The notes below the pieces were generated by a model that was not told where the DNA came from, ran no database searches, and saw only the letters and a list, made by a program, of their open reading frames with translations. DNA of 64,000 nucleotides from Pseudomonas fluorescens (GTDB lineage Bacteria > Pseudomonadota > Gammaproteobacteria > Pseudomonadales > Pseudomonadaceae): contig NZ_CP015637.1 of the NCBI RefSeq assembly GCF_001708445.1, forward strand, positions 1,303,001-1,367,000. Reading direction: 5' to 3'. This document shows positions 16,698-26,138 of this stretch, piece after piece. Made by a program: the position numbers and the translations under genes. The stretch's first letter is position 1; every line of letters begins with the position of its first letter.

Positions 16698-17168
16698 TTA
16701 CGCGCGAACCCGCAGCGTCAGGCCCTTGAGGAAGTTACGCAGCAACTGGTCGCCGCACGGACGGTAGTTGGTGTGGCCGGCCTTGCGGAACAGCGCGCTC
16801 AGCTCCGGCTTGGACACCGGGAACTCGGCGGCCTTGAGGATGGCATGCATGTCGTCTTCCTTCAGTTCGAAGGCCACGCGCAGTTTCTTGAGGATGATGT
16901 TGTTGGTCACCGGGGTTTCGATCGGCTGTGGCGGACGGCTTTCGTCCTTGCCACGCTTGAAAATCACCAGGCCATCGAGGAAATGCGCCATGACCTCATC
17001 CGGGCAGAACACGAAGCCCTCTTCCTCGTCTTTCTTGAGGTAAGTCAGCAGGTCTTCCTTGGTCACGTCCATGCCGCCGAGCTTGATGATCTCGACCATC
17101 TTGTTGTCGCTGATGTCGAGCATGTAGCGCACGCTGCGCAGTACGTCATTGTGAATCATGGTGGGCAA
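16698..17168 (-). CDS. DUF1456 family protein (YehS-like)
   Basis: This 156-residue soluble protein has two similar halves, each containing a short helical unit: NDVLRSVRYMLDISDNKMVEI near the N terminus and NNIILKKLRVAFELKEDDMHA in the second half. This internal duplication is typical of DUF1456. No biochemical function is established to my knowledge. It sits directly before trmO and after the pseudouridine synthase homologue on the same strand, among RNA-modification genes. Confidence 0.88.
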   Translation of the reverse strand: MPTMIHNDVLRSVRYMLDISDNKMVEIIKLGGMDVTKEDLLTYLKKDEEEGFVFCPDEVMAHFLDGLVIFKRGKDESRPPQPIETPVTNNIILKKLRVAFELKEDDMHAILKAAEFPVSKPELSALFRKAGHTNYRPCGDQLLRNFLKGLTLRVRA

Positions 17169-17227
17169 TCCTGGTTTTCAACAGTGGGCGCCGCCGGGTG
17201 GGGCGGCGCCTGGAAAGGGGGAATGGC

Positions 17228-17938
17228 TTAGAACTTCTCTTTGCCGGACAGATAACGCCATTGACCTACCGGCACCTTGCCGATGGACACGCCGCCGATG
17301 CGGATACGGCGGATGGCGATGACCTTCAAGCCAACCGCTTCGCAGAACAGGGCGATCACGCCCGGTTGCGGGTTTTTCATCGCAAAGCGCAGGCGGTTTT
17401 CGTTCTGCCAGCTGGCTTTCACCGCCGGCAGCTCTTTGCCTTTGTAGGTCAGGCCATGGTTGAGGCGGTTCAGGCCATGGGCAACCATGTCGCCCTCGAC
17501 CTCGACCACGTATTCCTGCTCGATCTTGGCGGCATCGGCGGTCAACTTGCGCAGTATCTTCCAGTCCTGGGTGAACACCAGCAGGCCGCTGGCCTTGGCT
17601 TGCAAGTCGGCGCTGGCGGTCAGGCGCAGGAAATGCCCCTTGAGCGGGCGCTTGCTGAAGCGGTGCTCTTCGGACAGCGTTTCGGCGCTGATCGAGGCCA
17701 TGGCCGTCTCGGCATCCACGCCAACCGGCGCGTGCAGCAGGATAGTCACCGGCTCCGGCGCGGTGGCCTTGGCGTCGGGGTCCAATTCGACCTTTTGAGT
17801 CGTGACCTTGAACTGCGGCTCGTCGATCACTTCACCGTCCACCGAGACCCAGCCGCCTTCGATAAACAGCTCAGCCTCCCGACGGGAGCAACCGACCAGT
17901 TCGATAAGGCGTTTGGAGAGGCGTATGGGGTCAGTCAT
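17228..17938 (-). CDS. RsuA-family rRNA pseudouridine synthase homologue lacking the usual catalytic Asp
   Basis: This 236-residue protein has an N-terminal S4 RNA-binding domain (RLSKRLIELVGCSRREAELFIE, residues 6-27) and an RsuA/RluF-like catalytic fold. The place of the family motif GRLDxxxxGLLLLT reads ADLQAKASGLLVFT near residues 112-125, so the expected catalytic aspartate is a glutamine. The later region IRRIRIGGVSIGKVPVGQWR is well conserved. It may bind rRNA without catalysis, or use a shifted residue. The neighbours trmO and DUF1456 fit an RNA-related role. Confidence 0.85.
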   Translation of the reverse strand: MTDPIRLSKRLIELVGCSRREAELFIEGGWVSVDGEVIDEPQFKVTTQKVELDPDAKATAPEPVTILLHAPVGVDAETAMASISAETLSEEHRFSKRPLKGHFLRLTASADLQAKASGLLVFTQDWKILRKLTADAAKIEQEYVVEVEGDMVAHGLNRLNHGLTYKGKELPAVKASWQNENRLRFAMKNPQPGVIALFCEAVGLKVIAIRRIRIGGVSIGKVPVGQWRYLSGKEKF

Positions 17939-18009
17939 GACAAGGGCCTTAGCAAAAGGGGGCGGCTATTGTACCTGCCTGGAGCCGGTTAATCCCGGCT
18001 CCATTTCAT

Positions 18010-18483
18010 TTAACCCTGGCGCGCCTGCTGCGGCGCCTGGCGCAAACGCAAATGCAGCAACGGATAAGGCTGCCCCAGGCCATCATGCTCTGTGCGTCCG
18101 ATCACCTCGAAGCCTTGTTTGAAGTAAAAGCCCAGGGCCTGGGGGTTCTGTTCGTTGACGTCCAGCTCATCGGCATTCATGCATTCGATCGCGTACCGCA
18201 GCAATTGCCGGCCCAGCCCCTGGCCACGGTATTGCGGGTCGATAAACAACATCTCGACCTTGCCTGCGGCCACCCCGGCAAACCCGGTAATGCGCTGGCG
18301 CGAGTCCTTGGTGCAGATCAGCATCACCGAGTCCAGGTAGCGGGTCAGCACCAGGTTTTTCAGCAGCTCGATATAACTGTCCGGCAGGAAATCATGGGTG
18401 GCCCGCACCGAGGCCTCCCAGATCCTTGCCAACTGCGCGTAGTCGCTGGTTCTGGGTGTATGGATAACCGAATGCTGACGCAT
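18010..18483 (-). CDS. GNAT family N-acetyltransferase
   Basis: This 157-residue protein carries the acetyl-CoA binding motif A as EMLFIDPQYRGQGLGRQLL near residues 76-94 and a typical C-terminal segment QNPQALGFYFKQGFEVIGRTEHD. The closest type I recognise is the YjaB-like group of small acetyltransferases. The substrate is unknown. It is transcribed in the same direction as rimO, which lies upstream beyond a terminator. Confidence 0.85.
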   Translation of the reverse strand: MRQHSVIHTPRTSDYAQLARIWEASVRATHDFLPDSYIELLKNLVLTRYLDSVMLICTKDSRQRITGFAGVAAGKVEMLFIDPQYRGQGLGRQLLRYAIECMNADELDVNEQNPQALGFYFKQGFEVIGRTEHDGLGQPYPLLHLRLRQAPQQARQG

Positions 18484-18534
18484 GCCCGCTGCCCCTTGCC
18501 GAAATTGGCGTCGATGGGCAAAACGATAGACCTA

Positions 18535-18570
18535 AAAAAGCCCCGCATCTTGTCCAGAGGCAGGGCTTTT
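18535..18570 (-). terminator. Terminator downstream of rimO
   Basis: An 8-bp stem AAAAGCCC/GGGCTTTT closes a loop of about 19 bases. It lies 26 bases after the rimO stop and also precedes the GNAT gene, separating the two. Confidence 0.75.
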
Positions 18571-18595
18571 GCACTTTATTTACAGGCGGAAGCGA

Positions 18596-19936
18596 TCAGT
18601 CGCGTTTTTCAGCCCACAGGTCGTATTCGTCGGCGTCGGTCACGGTGCACCAGACCTTGTCACCTGGCTTCAAGCCCGTGGCATCGTCGATAAACACGTT
18701 GCCGTCGATTTCCGGTGCATCGAAGAAGCAACGGCCAACCGCGCCTTGTTCATCGACTTCGTCGATCAGCACTTCGATTTCCTTGCCGATGCGCAGTTGC
18801 AGGCGCGCCGAGCTGATCGCTTGCTGATGCGCCATGAAGCGCTCCCAACGGTCCTGCTTGACGTCATCCGGCACCACGGCCAGGTCCAGCAGGTTGGCCG
18901 GGGCACCTTCCACCGGCGAGTACTGGAAGCAGCCGACGCGGTCCAGCTGGGCTTCGGTCAGCCAGTCGAGCAGGTATTGGAAGTCTTCTTCGGTTTCGCC
19001 AGGGAAGCCCACGATAAAGGTCGAACGGATGATCAGGTCCGGGCAGATTTCGCGCCAGTTCTTGATGCGCGCCAGGGTCTTGTCCTCGAAGGCCGGGCGT
19101 TTCATGGCCTTGAGCACTTTCGGGCTGGCGTGCTGGAACGGGATGTCCAGGTACGGCAGGATCTTGCCGGCGGCCATCAGCGGGATCAACTCGTCCACGT
19201 GCGGGTACGGGTAAACGTAGTGCAGGCGCACCCACACACCCAGGCTGCTCAAGGCTTCGCACAGTTCGGTCATGCGGGTTTTCACCGGCGCGCCGTTCCA
19301 GAAGCCGGTGCGGTACTTCACGTCGACGCCATAGGCGCTGGTGTCCTGGGAGATCACCAGCAGCTCTTTTACGCCGGATTTGACCAGGCGCTGGGCTTCG
19401 TCCAATACATCACCCACGGGACGGCTGACCAGCTTGCCGCGCATCGACGGGATGATGCAGAAGCTGCAGCTGTGGTTGCAGCCTTCGGAAATCTTCAGGT
19501 ACGCGTAGTGACGCGGGGTCAGCTTGATGCCTTGCGGCGGCACCAGGTCGATCAGCGGGTTGTGGTCCTGGCGCGGTGGCACGACGTCGTGCACGGCGTT
19601 GACCACCTGTTCGTACTGCTGCGGGCCGGTCACCGCCAACACGCTCGGGTGCACATTGCGGATATTGCCTTCTTCCACACCCATGCAGCCGGTCACGATG
19701 ACCTTGCCGTTTTCCTTGATGGCTTCGCCGATCACTTCCAGCGACTCTGCCTTGGCCGAGTCGATGAAGCCGCAGGTATTGACCACCACCACGTCCGCGT
19801 CCTGGTAAGTGGACACCACGTCATAACCTTCCATGCGCAGTTGGGTCAGGATGCGTTCGGAGTCAACCAGGGCCTTCGGGCAACCCAGGGAAACAAAGCC
19901 AACCTTGGGGTTGGCCTTTGCGATGGTGGTGGACAT
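18596..19936 (-). CDS. rimO: Ribosomal protein S12 methylthiotransferase
   Basis: This 446-residue radical-SAM enzyme adds a methylthio group to Asp of ribosomal protein S12. The N-terminal UPF0004 domain starts [19 protein letters not shown]; the radical-SAM cluster cysteines are in [13 protein letters not shown] near residues 146-158, followed by MRGKLVSRP; a TRAM domain closes the protein. The start at 19936 is preferred because longer frames add an unconserved leader. Confidence 0.97.
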   Translation of the reverse strand: MSTTIAKANPKVGFVSLGCPKALVDSERILTQLRMEGYDVVSTYQDADVVVVNTCGFIDSAKAESLEVIGEAIKENGKVIVTGCMGVEEGNIRNVHPSVLAVTGPQQYEQVVNAVHDVVPPRQDHNPLIDLVPPQGIKLTPRHYAYLKISEGCNHSCSFCIIPSMRGKLVSRPVGDVLDEAQRLVKSGVKELLVISQDTSAYGVDVKYRTGFWNGAPVKTRMTELCEALSSLGVWVRLHYVYPYPHVDELIPLMAAGKILPYLDIPFQHASPKVLKAMKRPAFEDKTLARIKNWREICPDLIIRSTFIVGFPGETEEDFQYLLDWLTEAQLDRVGCFQYSPVEGAPANLLDLAVVPDDVKQDRWERFMAHQQAISSARLQLRIGKEIEVLIDEVDEQGAVGRCFFDAPEIDGNVFIDDATGLKPGDKVWCTVTDADEYDLWAEKRD

Positions 19937-20224
19937 GTCTAACCTCGGTATTGAATGACGCCGCCAGTCGGGCATGACAGGGCTGCGGACGGGCGCTTGC
20001 TGCGCCTCTGATCAAAAAGTGCGCAATTCTAGCGACGGGCAACGCACTTGACCAGCTTTATGCAGGGAAATGCGACGAGTGCTGCGCTATGCTTCGCGCC
20101 GTTGCTCGCGGGGAAAGCCCTGGGTCAATAAAACGTCTGTTACGAGAAGTAAAACAGCGCATGCTAGGGTCAGCTTAGGCGCGTTGTTTATAAAAGACCT
20201 CAGGTCAAAGGGCAGGAGTGGTTG

Positions 20225-22126
20225 ATGGGTCAGGCAAGTAGTCAGGCAGCGGGTGCCGAGCATTCAAACGCCAAGCCGATAGGCATGCTGGTGGCGGCGG
20301 TCGGGGTGGTGTACGGCGATATTGGTACCAGCCCGCTCTATACCCTTAAAGAGGTGTTTGCCGGGGGGTATGGGGTTTCAGTCAATCATGACGGGGTCTT
20401 CGGCATTCTGGCGTTGATTTTCTGGTCGCTGGTCTGGGTGGTGTCGATCAAGTACGTGCTGTTTATCCTGCGCGCCGACAACCAGGGCGAGGGCGGCATC
20501 ATGGCCCTGACGGCGCTGGCGCGGCGGGCGGCGTCGCCGTATCCCAAGTTGCGGTCGGTGCTGGTGATTCTCGGCCTGATCGGTGCCGCGCTGTTCTACG
20601 GCGATAGCATGATCACCCCGGCAATCTCGGTACTCTCGGCGGTAGAGGGCCTTGAACTGGCCTTTGATGGGCTTGAGCGCTGGGTCGTGCCGTTGTCGCT
20701 GGTGGTGCTGGTGGGCCTGTTCCTGATCCAGAAACACGGCACCGACCGTATCGGCAAGCTGTTCGGCCCGGTCATGGTGTTGTGGTTCCTGGTGCTGGCC
20801 GGCCTGGGGGTGCATGGCATCAGCCAGCATCCGGAAGTGCTCAACGCGCTGAACCCGGTCTGGGGTGTGCGCTTCTTTGTCGTCCACCCCGGCATGGGCG
20901 TGGCGATTCTCGGCGCTGTGGTGCTGGCCTTGACCGGTGCCGAGGCGCTGTACGCTGACATGGGCCACTTCGGGCGCAAGCCCATCGCCCGTGCCTGGTT
21001 CGCCCTCGTGCTGCCGGCGCTGGTGCTCAACTATTTCGGCCAGGGCGCGTTGTTGCTGGAAAACCCCGAAGCGGCGCGCAACCCGTTCTACCTGCTGGCG
21101 CCGAGCTGGGCGTTGATTCCGCTGGTGGTGCTGTCGACCCTGGCGACGGTGATTGCGTCCCAGGCCGTGATTTCCGGTGCGTTCTCCCTGACTCGCCAGG
21201 CGATCCAGTTGGGCTACATCCCTCGTATGCACATCCAGCACACCTCCAGCGCCGAGCAAGGCCAGATCTACATTGGTGCTGTGAACTGGTCGTTGATGGT
21301 GGGCGTGATCCTGCTGGTACTGGGCTTCGAGTCCTCCAATGCCCTGGCTTCCGCCTACGGTGTCGCGGTGACTGGCACCATGCTGATCACCAGTATCCTG
21401 GTGTCGGCGGTGATGCTGTTGCTGTGGAAGTGGCCACCGCTGCTGGCGATTCCGGTATTGATCGGTTTCCTGCTGGTGGACGGTCTGTTCTTCGCCGCCA
21501 ACGTGCCGAAAATCGTCCAGGGCGGTGCGTTCCCGGTGTTGGCGGGGATCGTGTTGTTTATCCTGATGACCACGTGGAAACGCGGCAAGGAACTGCTGAT
21601 GGATCGCCTCGACGAAGGCGGCCTGCCACTGCCGATCTTTATCGGCAGCATCCGTGTGCAACCGCCCCATCGTGTGCAGGGCACCGCGGTGTTCCTCACC
21701 GCACGGCCCGACGCCGTGCCCCACGCGCTGTTGCACAACCTGCTGCATAACCAGGTGCTGCACGAGCAGGTGGTGTTGCTGACGGTGGTCTATGAGGATA
21801 TTCCGCGAGTGCCGGCCGCACGGCGCTTCGAGGTGGATGCCTATGGCGAAGGTTTCTTCCGCGTGATCCTGCACTTCGGCTTTACCGATGAGCCGGACGT
21901 GCCCGAAGCGTTGAAACTGTGCCATCTGGACGAGCTGGATTTCAGCCCGATGCGCACCACGTACTTCCTCAGCCGCGAAACGGTCATCGCCTCGCGGATC
22001 AAAGGCATGGCGCGCTGGCGCGAGGGCTTGTTCGCGTTCATGTTGAAGAACGCCAACGGCAACCTGCGTTTCTTCAAGCTCCCGGTCAACCGGGTGATCG
22101 AGCTGGGCACCCAGGTCGAAATGTAA
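20225..22126 (+). CDS. kup: Low-affinity potassium uptake protein Kup
   Basis: This 633-residue inner-membrane protein takes up K+ with protons. The N-terminal signature [18 protein letters not shown] lies near residues 29-46, about 12 membrane segments follow up to residue 450, and a cytoplasmic C-terminal domain ends the protein. [17 protein letters not shown] near residue 128 is also characteristic. The ATG at 20225 has GGAG about 10 bases upstream. It is a single gene ended by a terminator. The 288-base gap upstream shows no recognised regulatory motif. Confidence 0.97.
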   Translation: MGQASSQAAGAEHSNAKPIGMLVAAVGVVYGDIGTSPLYTLKEVFAGGYGVSVNHDGVFGILALIFWSLVWVVSIKYVLFILRADNQGEGGIMALTALARRAASPYPKLRSVLVILGLIGAALFYGDSMITPAISVLSAVEGLELAFDGLERWVVPLSLVVLVGLFLIQKHGTDRIGKLFGPVMVLWFLVLAGLGVHGISQHPEVLNALNPVWGVRFFVVHPGMGVAILGAVVLALTGAEALYADMGHFGRKPIARAWFALVLPALVLNYFGQGALLLENPEAARNPFYLLAPSWALIPLVVLSTLATVIASQAVISGAFSLTRQAIQLGYIPRMHIQHTSSAEQGQIYIGAVNWSLMVGVILLVLGFESSNALASAYGVAVTGTMLITSILVSAVMLLLWKWPPLLAIPVLIGFLLVDGLFFAANVPKIVQGGAFPVLAGIVLFILMTTWKRGKELLMDRLDEGGLPLPIFIGSIRVQPPHRVQGTAVFLTARPDAVPHALLHNLLHNQVLHEQVVLLTVVYEDIPRVPAARRFEVDAYGEGFFRVILHFGFTDEPDVPEALKLCHLDELDFSPMRTTYFLSRETVIASRIKGMARWREGLFAFMLKNANGNLRFFKLPVNRVIELGTQVEM

Positions 22127-22138
22127 GAGGCCTCACCA

Positions 22139-22170
22139 CGGGAGCCGGCAATCGGCTCCCGTTTTCGTTT
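22139..22170 (+). terminator. Rho-independent terminator of kup
   Basis: A perfect 9-bp stem CGGGAGCCG/CGGCTCCCG with a 5-base loop is followed by TTTTCGTTT, 12 bases after the stop codon. Confidence 0.92.
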
Positions 22171-22219
22171 CTGAACCCTGTGCAATCCAGCGTTGTCGAC
22201 TAGGCTCTAAGCACTGTTG

Positions 22220-22319
22220 TGTAGGAGCGGGCTTGCCCGCGAAAAACGTTAACGGTAACGCCTCGATCCTCGATAAACGCGGTGTCTATGAGGCTTTCGC
22301 GAGCCAGCTCGCTCCTACA
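22220..22319. repeat. REPIN, TGTAGGAGCGGGCTTGC family
   Basis: Left arm TGTAGGAGCGGGCTTGCCCG and right arm ending GAGCCAGCTCGCTCCTACA face each other over about 100 bases. A close relative lies at 25986-26085. Confidence 0.9.
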
Positions 22320-22350
22320 GAAGTGCCCAAAAGCCAAGAAGAGGTGCGCC

Positions 22351-23457
22351 ATGAGTCAGCTGCTCGAACCCTATACCCTGCGCCAATTGACCCTGCTCAA
22401 TCGCATTGCCGTGTCGCCGATGTGCCAATACTCCTGTGTCGATGGCCTGGCTAATGACTGGCACCTCGTCCACCTTGGCAGTCGTGCCGTCGGCGGCGCC
22501 GGGCTGATTTTTACCGAAGCCACCGCGGTCACCGCCGATGGCCGTATCACCGCCCAAGACCTGGGCTTGTGGAACGATGAACAGATCGCACCCTTGCAAC
22601 GCATCACCCGCTTTATCGCCGCCCAGGGCGCGGTGGCCGGCATTCAACTGGCCCACGCCGGGCGCAAGGCCAGCACCCATAGGCCGTGGATCGGCAAGCA
22701 TGGCAGCGTCAAGCCGGAAGACGGCGGCTGGGTGCCGGTGGGGCCGTCGCCGATTGCCTTTGACCCGAACCACACGCAACCCCGGCAACTGGATGACGCT
22801 CAGATCCAGCAAGTGATCAGCGACTTTGTCGCCGCCGCCAAACGTGCGTTGACCGCGGGTTTCGAGGTGGTGGAAATCCACGCAGCGCATGGTTACCTGT
22901 TACATCAATTCCTGTCGCCCATCAGCAACCAGCGTCAGGACCAATACGGCGGGTCCTTTGAAAACCGTATCCGCCTGGTGCTGCAAGTGACCGAAGCGGT
23001 GCGCGAAGCCTGGCCCCAGGAGCTGCCGTTGTTTGTGCGGGTTTCGGCCACCGACTGGGTGGAAGACGGCTGGAACCCGGATGAAACCGTGGAACTGGCG
23101 CGTCGCCTCAAAGACCTGGGCGTGGACCTGATCGACGTGTCCTCCGGTGGCACCGCCGCCAATGCCGAGATCCCCACGGGGCCGGGCTACCAGACACGCT
23201 TCGCCGAGCGTGTGCGCAAAGAGTCGGGCATCGCCACCGGCACCGTCGGCATGATCACCGAACCGGCCCAGGCCGAGCACATCCTGCGCACCTGCCAGGC
23301 CGATATCATCTTCCTCGCCCGTGAACTGCTGCGTGACCCGTACTGGCCGCTGCATGCCGACGATGATCTCGGTGGGCGCAAGGCAATCTGGCCGGCCCAG
23401 TACCAACGGGCGACTCATCGCGACCAGCCGATTCATGAGTCTGATCTCAGGGATTGA
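22351..23457 (+). CDS. NADPH-dependent flavin oxidoreductase, Old Yellow Enzyme family (YqjM/XenA type)
   Basis: This 368-residue FMN enzyme reduces activated C=C bonds or nitro groups. Family features are SPMCQYSC near residues 22-29, with the Cys that tunes the flavin in YqjM-type enzymes, QLAHAGRKAST near residue 98-108, the substrate-binding pair in EIHAAHGYLLHQFLSP, and RQDQYGGSFENR. The ATG at 22351 has GAGGTG upstream; longer frames run through the REPIN. It stands alone with its own terminator. Physiological substrate is unknown. Confidence 0.9.
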   Translation: MSQLLEPYTLRQLTLLNRIAVSPMCQYSCVDGLANDWHLVHLGSRAVGGAGLIFTEATAVTADGRITAQDLGLWNDEQIAPLQRITRFIAAQGAVAGIQLAHAGRKASTHRPWIGKHGSVKPEDGGWVPVGPSPIAFDPNHTQPRQLDDAQIQQVISDFVAAAKRALTAGFEVVEIHAAHGYLLHQFLSPISNQRQDQYGGSFENRIRLVLQVTEAVREAWPQELPLFVRVSATDWVEDGWNPDETVELARRLKDLGVDLIDVSSGGTAANAEIPTGPGYQTRFAERVRKESGIATGTVGMITEPAQAEHILRTCQADIIFLARELLRDPYWPLHADDDLGGRKAIWPAQYQRATHRDQPIHESDLRD

Positions 23458-23475
23458 ACCTCCATCCGCGCTCAC

Positions 23476-23508
23476 AAAACCCACCCTGGCCCGGTGGGTT
23501 TTTTTTTG
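23476..23508 (+). terminator. Rho-independent terminator after the flavin oxidoreductase
   Basis: An 8-bp stem AACCCACC/GGTGGGTT with a 7-base loop leads into a run of T residues. Confidence 0.92.
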
Positions 23509-23728
23509 CCCGCAACTGTGGGATAGGGCTGTAGGTATTTATTCCTGACCCAATTATTTAAGTGAATACTCTAAAAAAATCCCACACGTCACGAGATTGT
23601 TTCTACGCTTAGGGTAAGTCTGATTCCTGGCCCAGGGAGTCAGCCGGTTTGTCTGCCGAAGCATTGCGCTTCACGGGAGGCGGGTAATGGGCACACGGAG
23701 TTTTGATCGATATCAGGAGAAACAGTCC

Positions 23729-23914
23729 ATGGCCAAGTCCTATGGTGTAGCCGGTGTGGTGGTGTCTTTTCTGACCCGCAGGGTGTACTTGCGCGCCCAA
23801 AGGTTGAGTTCCGATGAAGCTGAATTACTGGCGCAGTATCGCGCCCTGACCGAAAGCGATCAGGTGGCGATGCGGTATCTGATTGGCGCGATGAAGAGCG
23901 TGTCGCGGTTCTGA
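23729..23914 (+). CDS. Small conserved-looking hypothetical protein
   Basis: This 61-residue protein starts at ATG 23729 with AGGAGA 8 bases upstream, a better start than the ATG at 23687 in the same frame. It opens with a short hydrophobic stretch (GVAGVVVSFLTRR), then a charged helical part with LSSDEAELLAQYRALTESDQ, and ends RYLIGAMKSVSRF. The second half resembles the short helix before the membrane or DNA-binding part of small Pseudomonas regulators, but I cannot assign it. The codon use looks like real coding sequence. Confidence 0.65.
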   Translation: MAKSYGVAGVVVSFLTRRVYLRAQRLSSDEAELLAQYRALTESDQVAMRYLIGAMKSVSRF

Positions 23915-23982
23915 TTCGCCGCTGAACATGGGTGCGGGCTTGCTGCGGTGAGCAAGCCCACGCCCATGTTCAAGTCAACGCA

Positions 23983-25608
23983 TCATGTGTACTTACGCTG
24001 GTCCGGTGCCGGCGGGAAGTACTGGTACAGCCAGGTTTCGCTCAAGGTGCGGTCCTGGGTGCGGATAAACAAGCGCAGTTCCACCGGCTCCACGCTGTCG
24101 CTGGTCGGGTACCAGTCGAACAGAATGCGGTAGCCCTTGATGTTGTCGAGCACCAGCACGCTGAAGTCTTTCACTTCTCCATGGGAACAGGTGACCACGG
24201 GCTCGATACCGGTGCCGGGTGGCAGGCGATCCAGGCCGCCGCCCTTGAAGTCCACGGCGAAACGGCGTGCCCAAACTGGCGGGTAATGCTCGCCCGGTGC
24301 CCACCCTTCGGTGAAACCGCCCATGCCGGAACGAGTCGCATCGACTTGCGCCAGCGGCGTGCTCACCGGCGGCAGGGCGCTCCAGTAGAGTTTGTAGCCA
24401 TAATTGAGCGAATCGCCGGCCGCCACGGGTTTTTTCGGCGTCCAGAAGGCCACGATATTGTCGAGGGTTTCGCCGGTGGTCGGGATTTCCAGCAGGTCGA
24501 TCGAGCCTTCGCCCCAGGCGGTGGTGGGTTCGACCCACAGGCTTGGGCGCTTGCTGTACCAGTCCACGGTGTCCTGGTAGCTGGCGAACTCATGGTCGGT
24601 CTGCACCAGGCCGAAACCTTTCGGGTCGGTGTCGGCGAAGGCGTTGAATTGCAGCTTGGCCGGGTTGTTCAATGGGCGGCAAATCCACTCGCCATTGCCA
24701 CGCCACATCGCCAGGCGGTCCGAGTCGTGGATTTGCGGGTGGATGGTGTCGCACATGCGCCGTTCGTGGGTGCCGCAACTGAACATACTGGTCATCGGCG
24801 CGATACCCAGTTGTTCGATGGCGGTGCGCGCATTGATATTGGCGTCGATGGCCATCACCACCTGGTTGGCCTGGCAGTCGATATCAAAGCGATAGGCGCC
24901 GGTGGCACTCGGCGAGTCGAGCAGGGCGTAGACCACGAAACGCGTGGCGTCCTTGTCCGGGGTTTCGAACCAGAACTGCGTAAAGTCGGGGAACTCCTCG
25001 TGCTTTTTCGCGTAGGTATCAATCGCCAGGCCTCGTGCGGAAAGGCCGTACTGGCCGGTGGAATCCACCGCGCGGAAGTAGCTGGCGCCGAGAAACGACA
25101 GCACGTCGTGGCGATCCAGTTCCGGTGCCTTGAACAGCTTGAAGCCAGAGAAGCCCAGGTCGCCGGTCAGTTGCTGAGTGTCGACCGTGGTTTTTTCATA
25201 GTTGAACAGCGAAGGGCGGAAATGCACTTCGCGGGCTTCCCGGGTCTTCGGGTCGACACTGTGCATGCGCACCGGCGTCTTGAAGCCCATGCCAACGTGG
25301 AAGAACTGCACGTCCAATTGGCCGTTCAACTCCTTCCACAGCGAATGCTTGCCGTCGTAGCCGATGGCATTGAAATTCTGCGGGGTCATGGTCGCCAGTG
25401 TCGGCGGCAGCACCTGTTTGGTGTCTTTATATGCGGTCCCGGCGAGCTGTTTGGCCTGGGCCTTCAGCGTTTCGAAATCGAACGCCACGGCCTTGCCGTC
25501 GGCGGCACGGTTCCCGGCCCAGGCCTGCGCGGCCAGCAGGCCACTGGCTGACAATCCGGTGTAAGCCGCAATGGCCATGGATGCTTTAAGCAAATTCCTG
25601 CGGTGCAT
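23983..25608 (-). CDS. opgD: Periplasmic glucan biosynthesis protein D
   Basis: This 541-residue protein belongs to the MdoG/MdoD family involved in making osmoregulated periplasmic glucans. It has a twin-arginine signal (HRRNLLKAS then a hydrophobic stretch, cleavage near AWA), consistent with Tat export as for E. coli OpgD, and the family segments [13 protein letters not shown] and [20 protein letters not shown]. The ATG at 25608 is favoured over a GTG two codons upstream. It stands alone; opgG/opgH are not in the window. dgkA elsewhere in the window recycles the lipid by-product of glucan modification. Confidence 0.94.
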   Translation of the reverse strand: MHRRNLLKASMAIAAYTGLSASGLLAAQAWAGNRAADGKAVAFDFETLKAQAKQLAGTAYKDTKQVLPPTLATMTPQNFNAIGYDGKHSLWKELNGQLDVQFFHVGMGFKTPVRMHSVDPKTREAREVHFRPSLFNYEKTTVDTQQLTGDLGFSGFKLFKAPELDRHDVLSFLGASYFRAVDSTGQYGLSARGLAIDTYAKKHEEFPDFTQFWFETPDKDATRFVVYALLDSPSATGAYRFDIDCQANQVVMAIDANINARTAIEQLGIAPMTSMFSCGTHERRMCDTIHPQIHDSDRLAMWRGNGEWICRPLNNPAKLQFNAFADTDPKGFGLVQTDHEFASYQDTVDWYSKRPSLWVEPTTAWGEGSIDLLEIPTTGETLDNIVAFWTPKKPVAAGDSLNYGYKLYWSALPPVSTPLAQVDATRSGMGGFTEGWAPGEHYPPVWARRFAVDFKGGGLDRLPPGTGIEPVVTCSHGEVKDFSVLVLDNIKGYRILFDWYPTSDSVEPVELRLFIRTQDRTLSETWLYQYFPPAPDQRKYT

Positions 25609-25985
25609 AGACACAACCTGTCGTGAGCAAATCCAGCGCCGTTCCTGGCACGTAACGGATCAAAAATAACGGTTCGGACATGCCTTCGACCAAACGCAAC
25701 GGACATTAAACAGACGCCGGATAGCTTAAGCGGTTCTATGACGTAGGAAAAATGATTGATATCGGGGTGATGGCGCCGCATATGAAACAAGACATTTCCG
25801 GGCTGTGAGTGAACACATTACCCAACCATTATGAAGATCCAAAGGTGGGAGGGAGCAACCGGTATAAACCGGGGACATCGTTTACATCTCTAACCGGGGG
25901 AGGGAGATGGCGACGTCGTTGAGGACGTCGCGGTGGGTGATGTCCATAGGGGAAACCTGGGTTTTATCGCTGTAGGTGTTTCAAC

Positions 25986-26085
25986 TGTAGGAGCGAGCTT
26001 GCTCGCGAAGAACGTCAGCGATAACGCGGACATTCTGATTGACCGCGGTGCTCTTGCGTTCTTCGCGAGCAAGCTCGCTCCTACA
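25986..26085. repeat. REPIN, TGTAGGAGCGAGCTTGC family
   Basis: The arms TGTAGGAGCGAGCTTGCTCG and its inverse GAGCAAGCTCGCTCCTACA lie at the two ends of a 100-base element downstream of patD. Confidence 0.92.
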
Positions 26086-26086
26086 A

Positions 26087-26126
26087 TTAAAGCGTTAAAG
26101 CGTTAAAGCGTTAAAGCGTTAAAGCG
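26087..26126. repeat. Tandem repeat, TTAAAGCG x 5
   Basis: Five perfect head-to-tail copies of an 8-bp unit follow the REPIN immediately and end 12 bases before the patD stop codon. Confidence 0.97.
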
Positions 26127-26138
26127 TTTGGGCGTGGA

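Larger units (their letters stand above)
25609..26138. other. Intergenic region with possible mobile-element remnant, REPIN and tandem repeat
   Basis: These 530 bases hold the opgD promoter region (right after 25608), then a stretch near 25845-25960 that faintly resembles the end of an IS481-type element, then a REPIN (25986-26085) and a five-copy 8-bp repeat (26087-26126). A small minus-strand frame at 25890-26072 runs through the REPIN and is not believable as a gene. Confidence 0.55.

Noticed and set aside
18569..19942. A 457-residue plus-strand open frame opposite rimO
   Set aside because: It is the antisense shadow of a well-supported gene; the composition is rich in His, Gln, Val, Arg and Asp as expected from reading high-GC codons backwards, and there is no ribosome binding site.
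19937..20224. Potassium- or nucleotide-sensing riboswitch before kup
   Set aside because: I could not find conserved motifs of known potassium-linked riboswitches, and they are not typical of this genus.
20378..21925. A 515-residue minus-strand frame opposite kup
   Set aside because: Same antisense effect, with long His/Gln-rich runs and no family resemblance.
23932..25551. A 539-residue plus-strand frame opposite opgD
   Set aside because: Antisense shadow of opgD; no start signal or recognisable domain.
25890..26072. A 60-residue minus-strand frame in the opgD-patD gap
   Set aside because: It begins inside a REPIN arm and has no ribosome binding site; at best it overlaps a decayed element.
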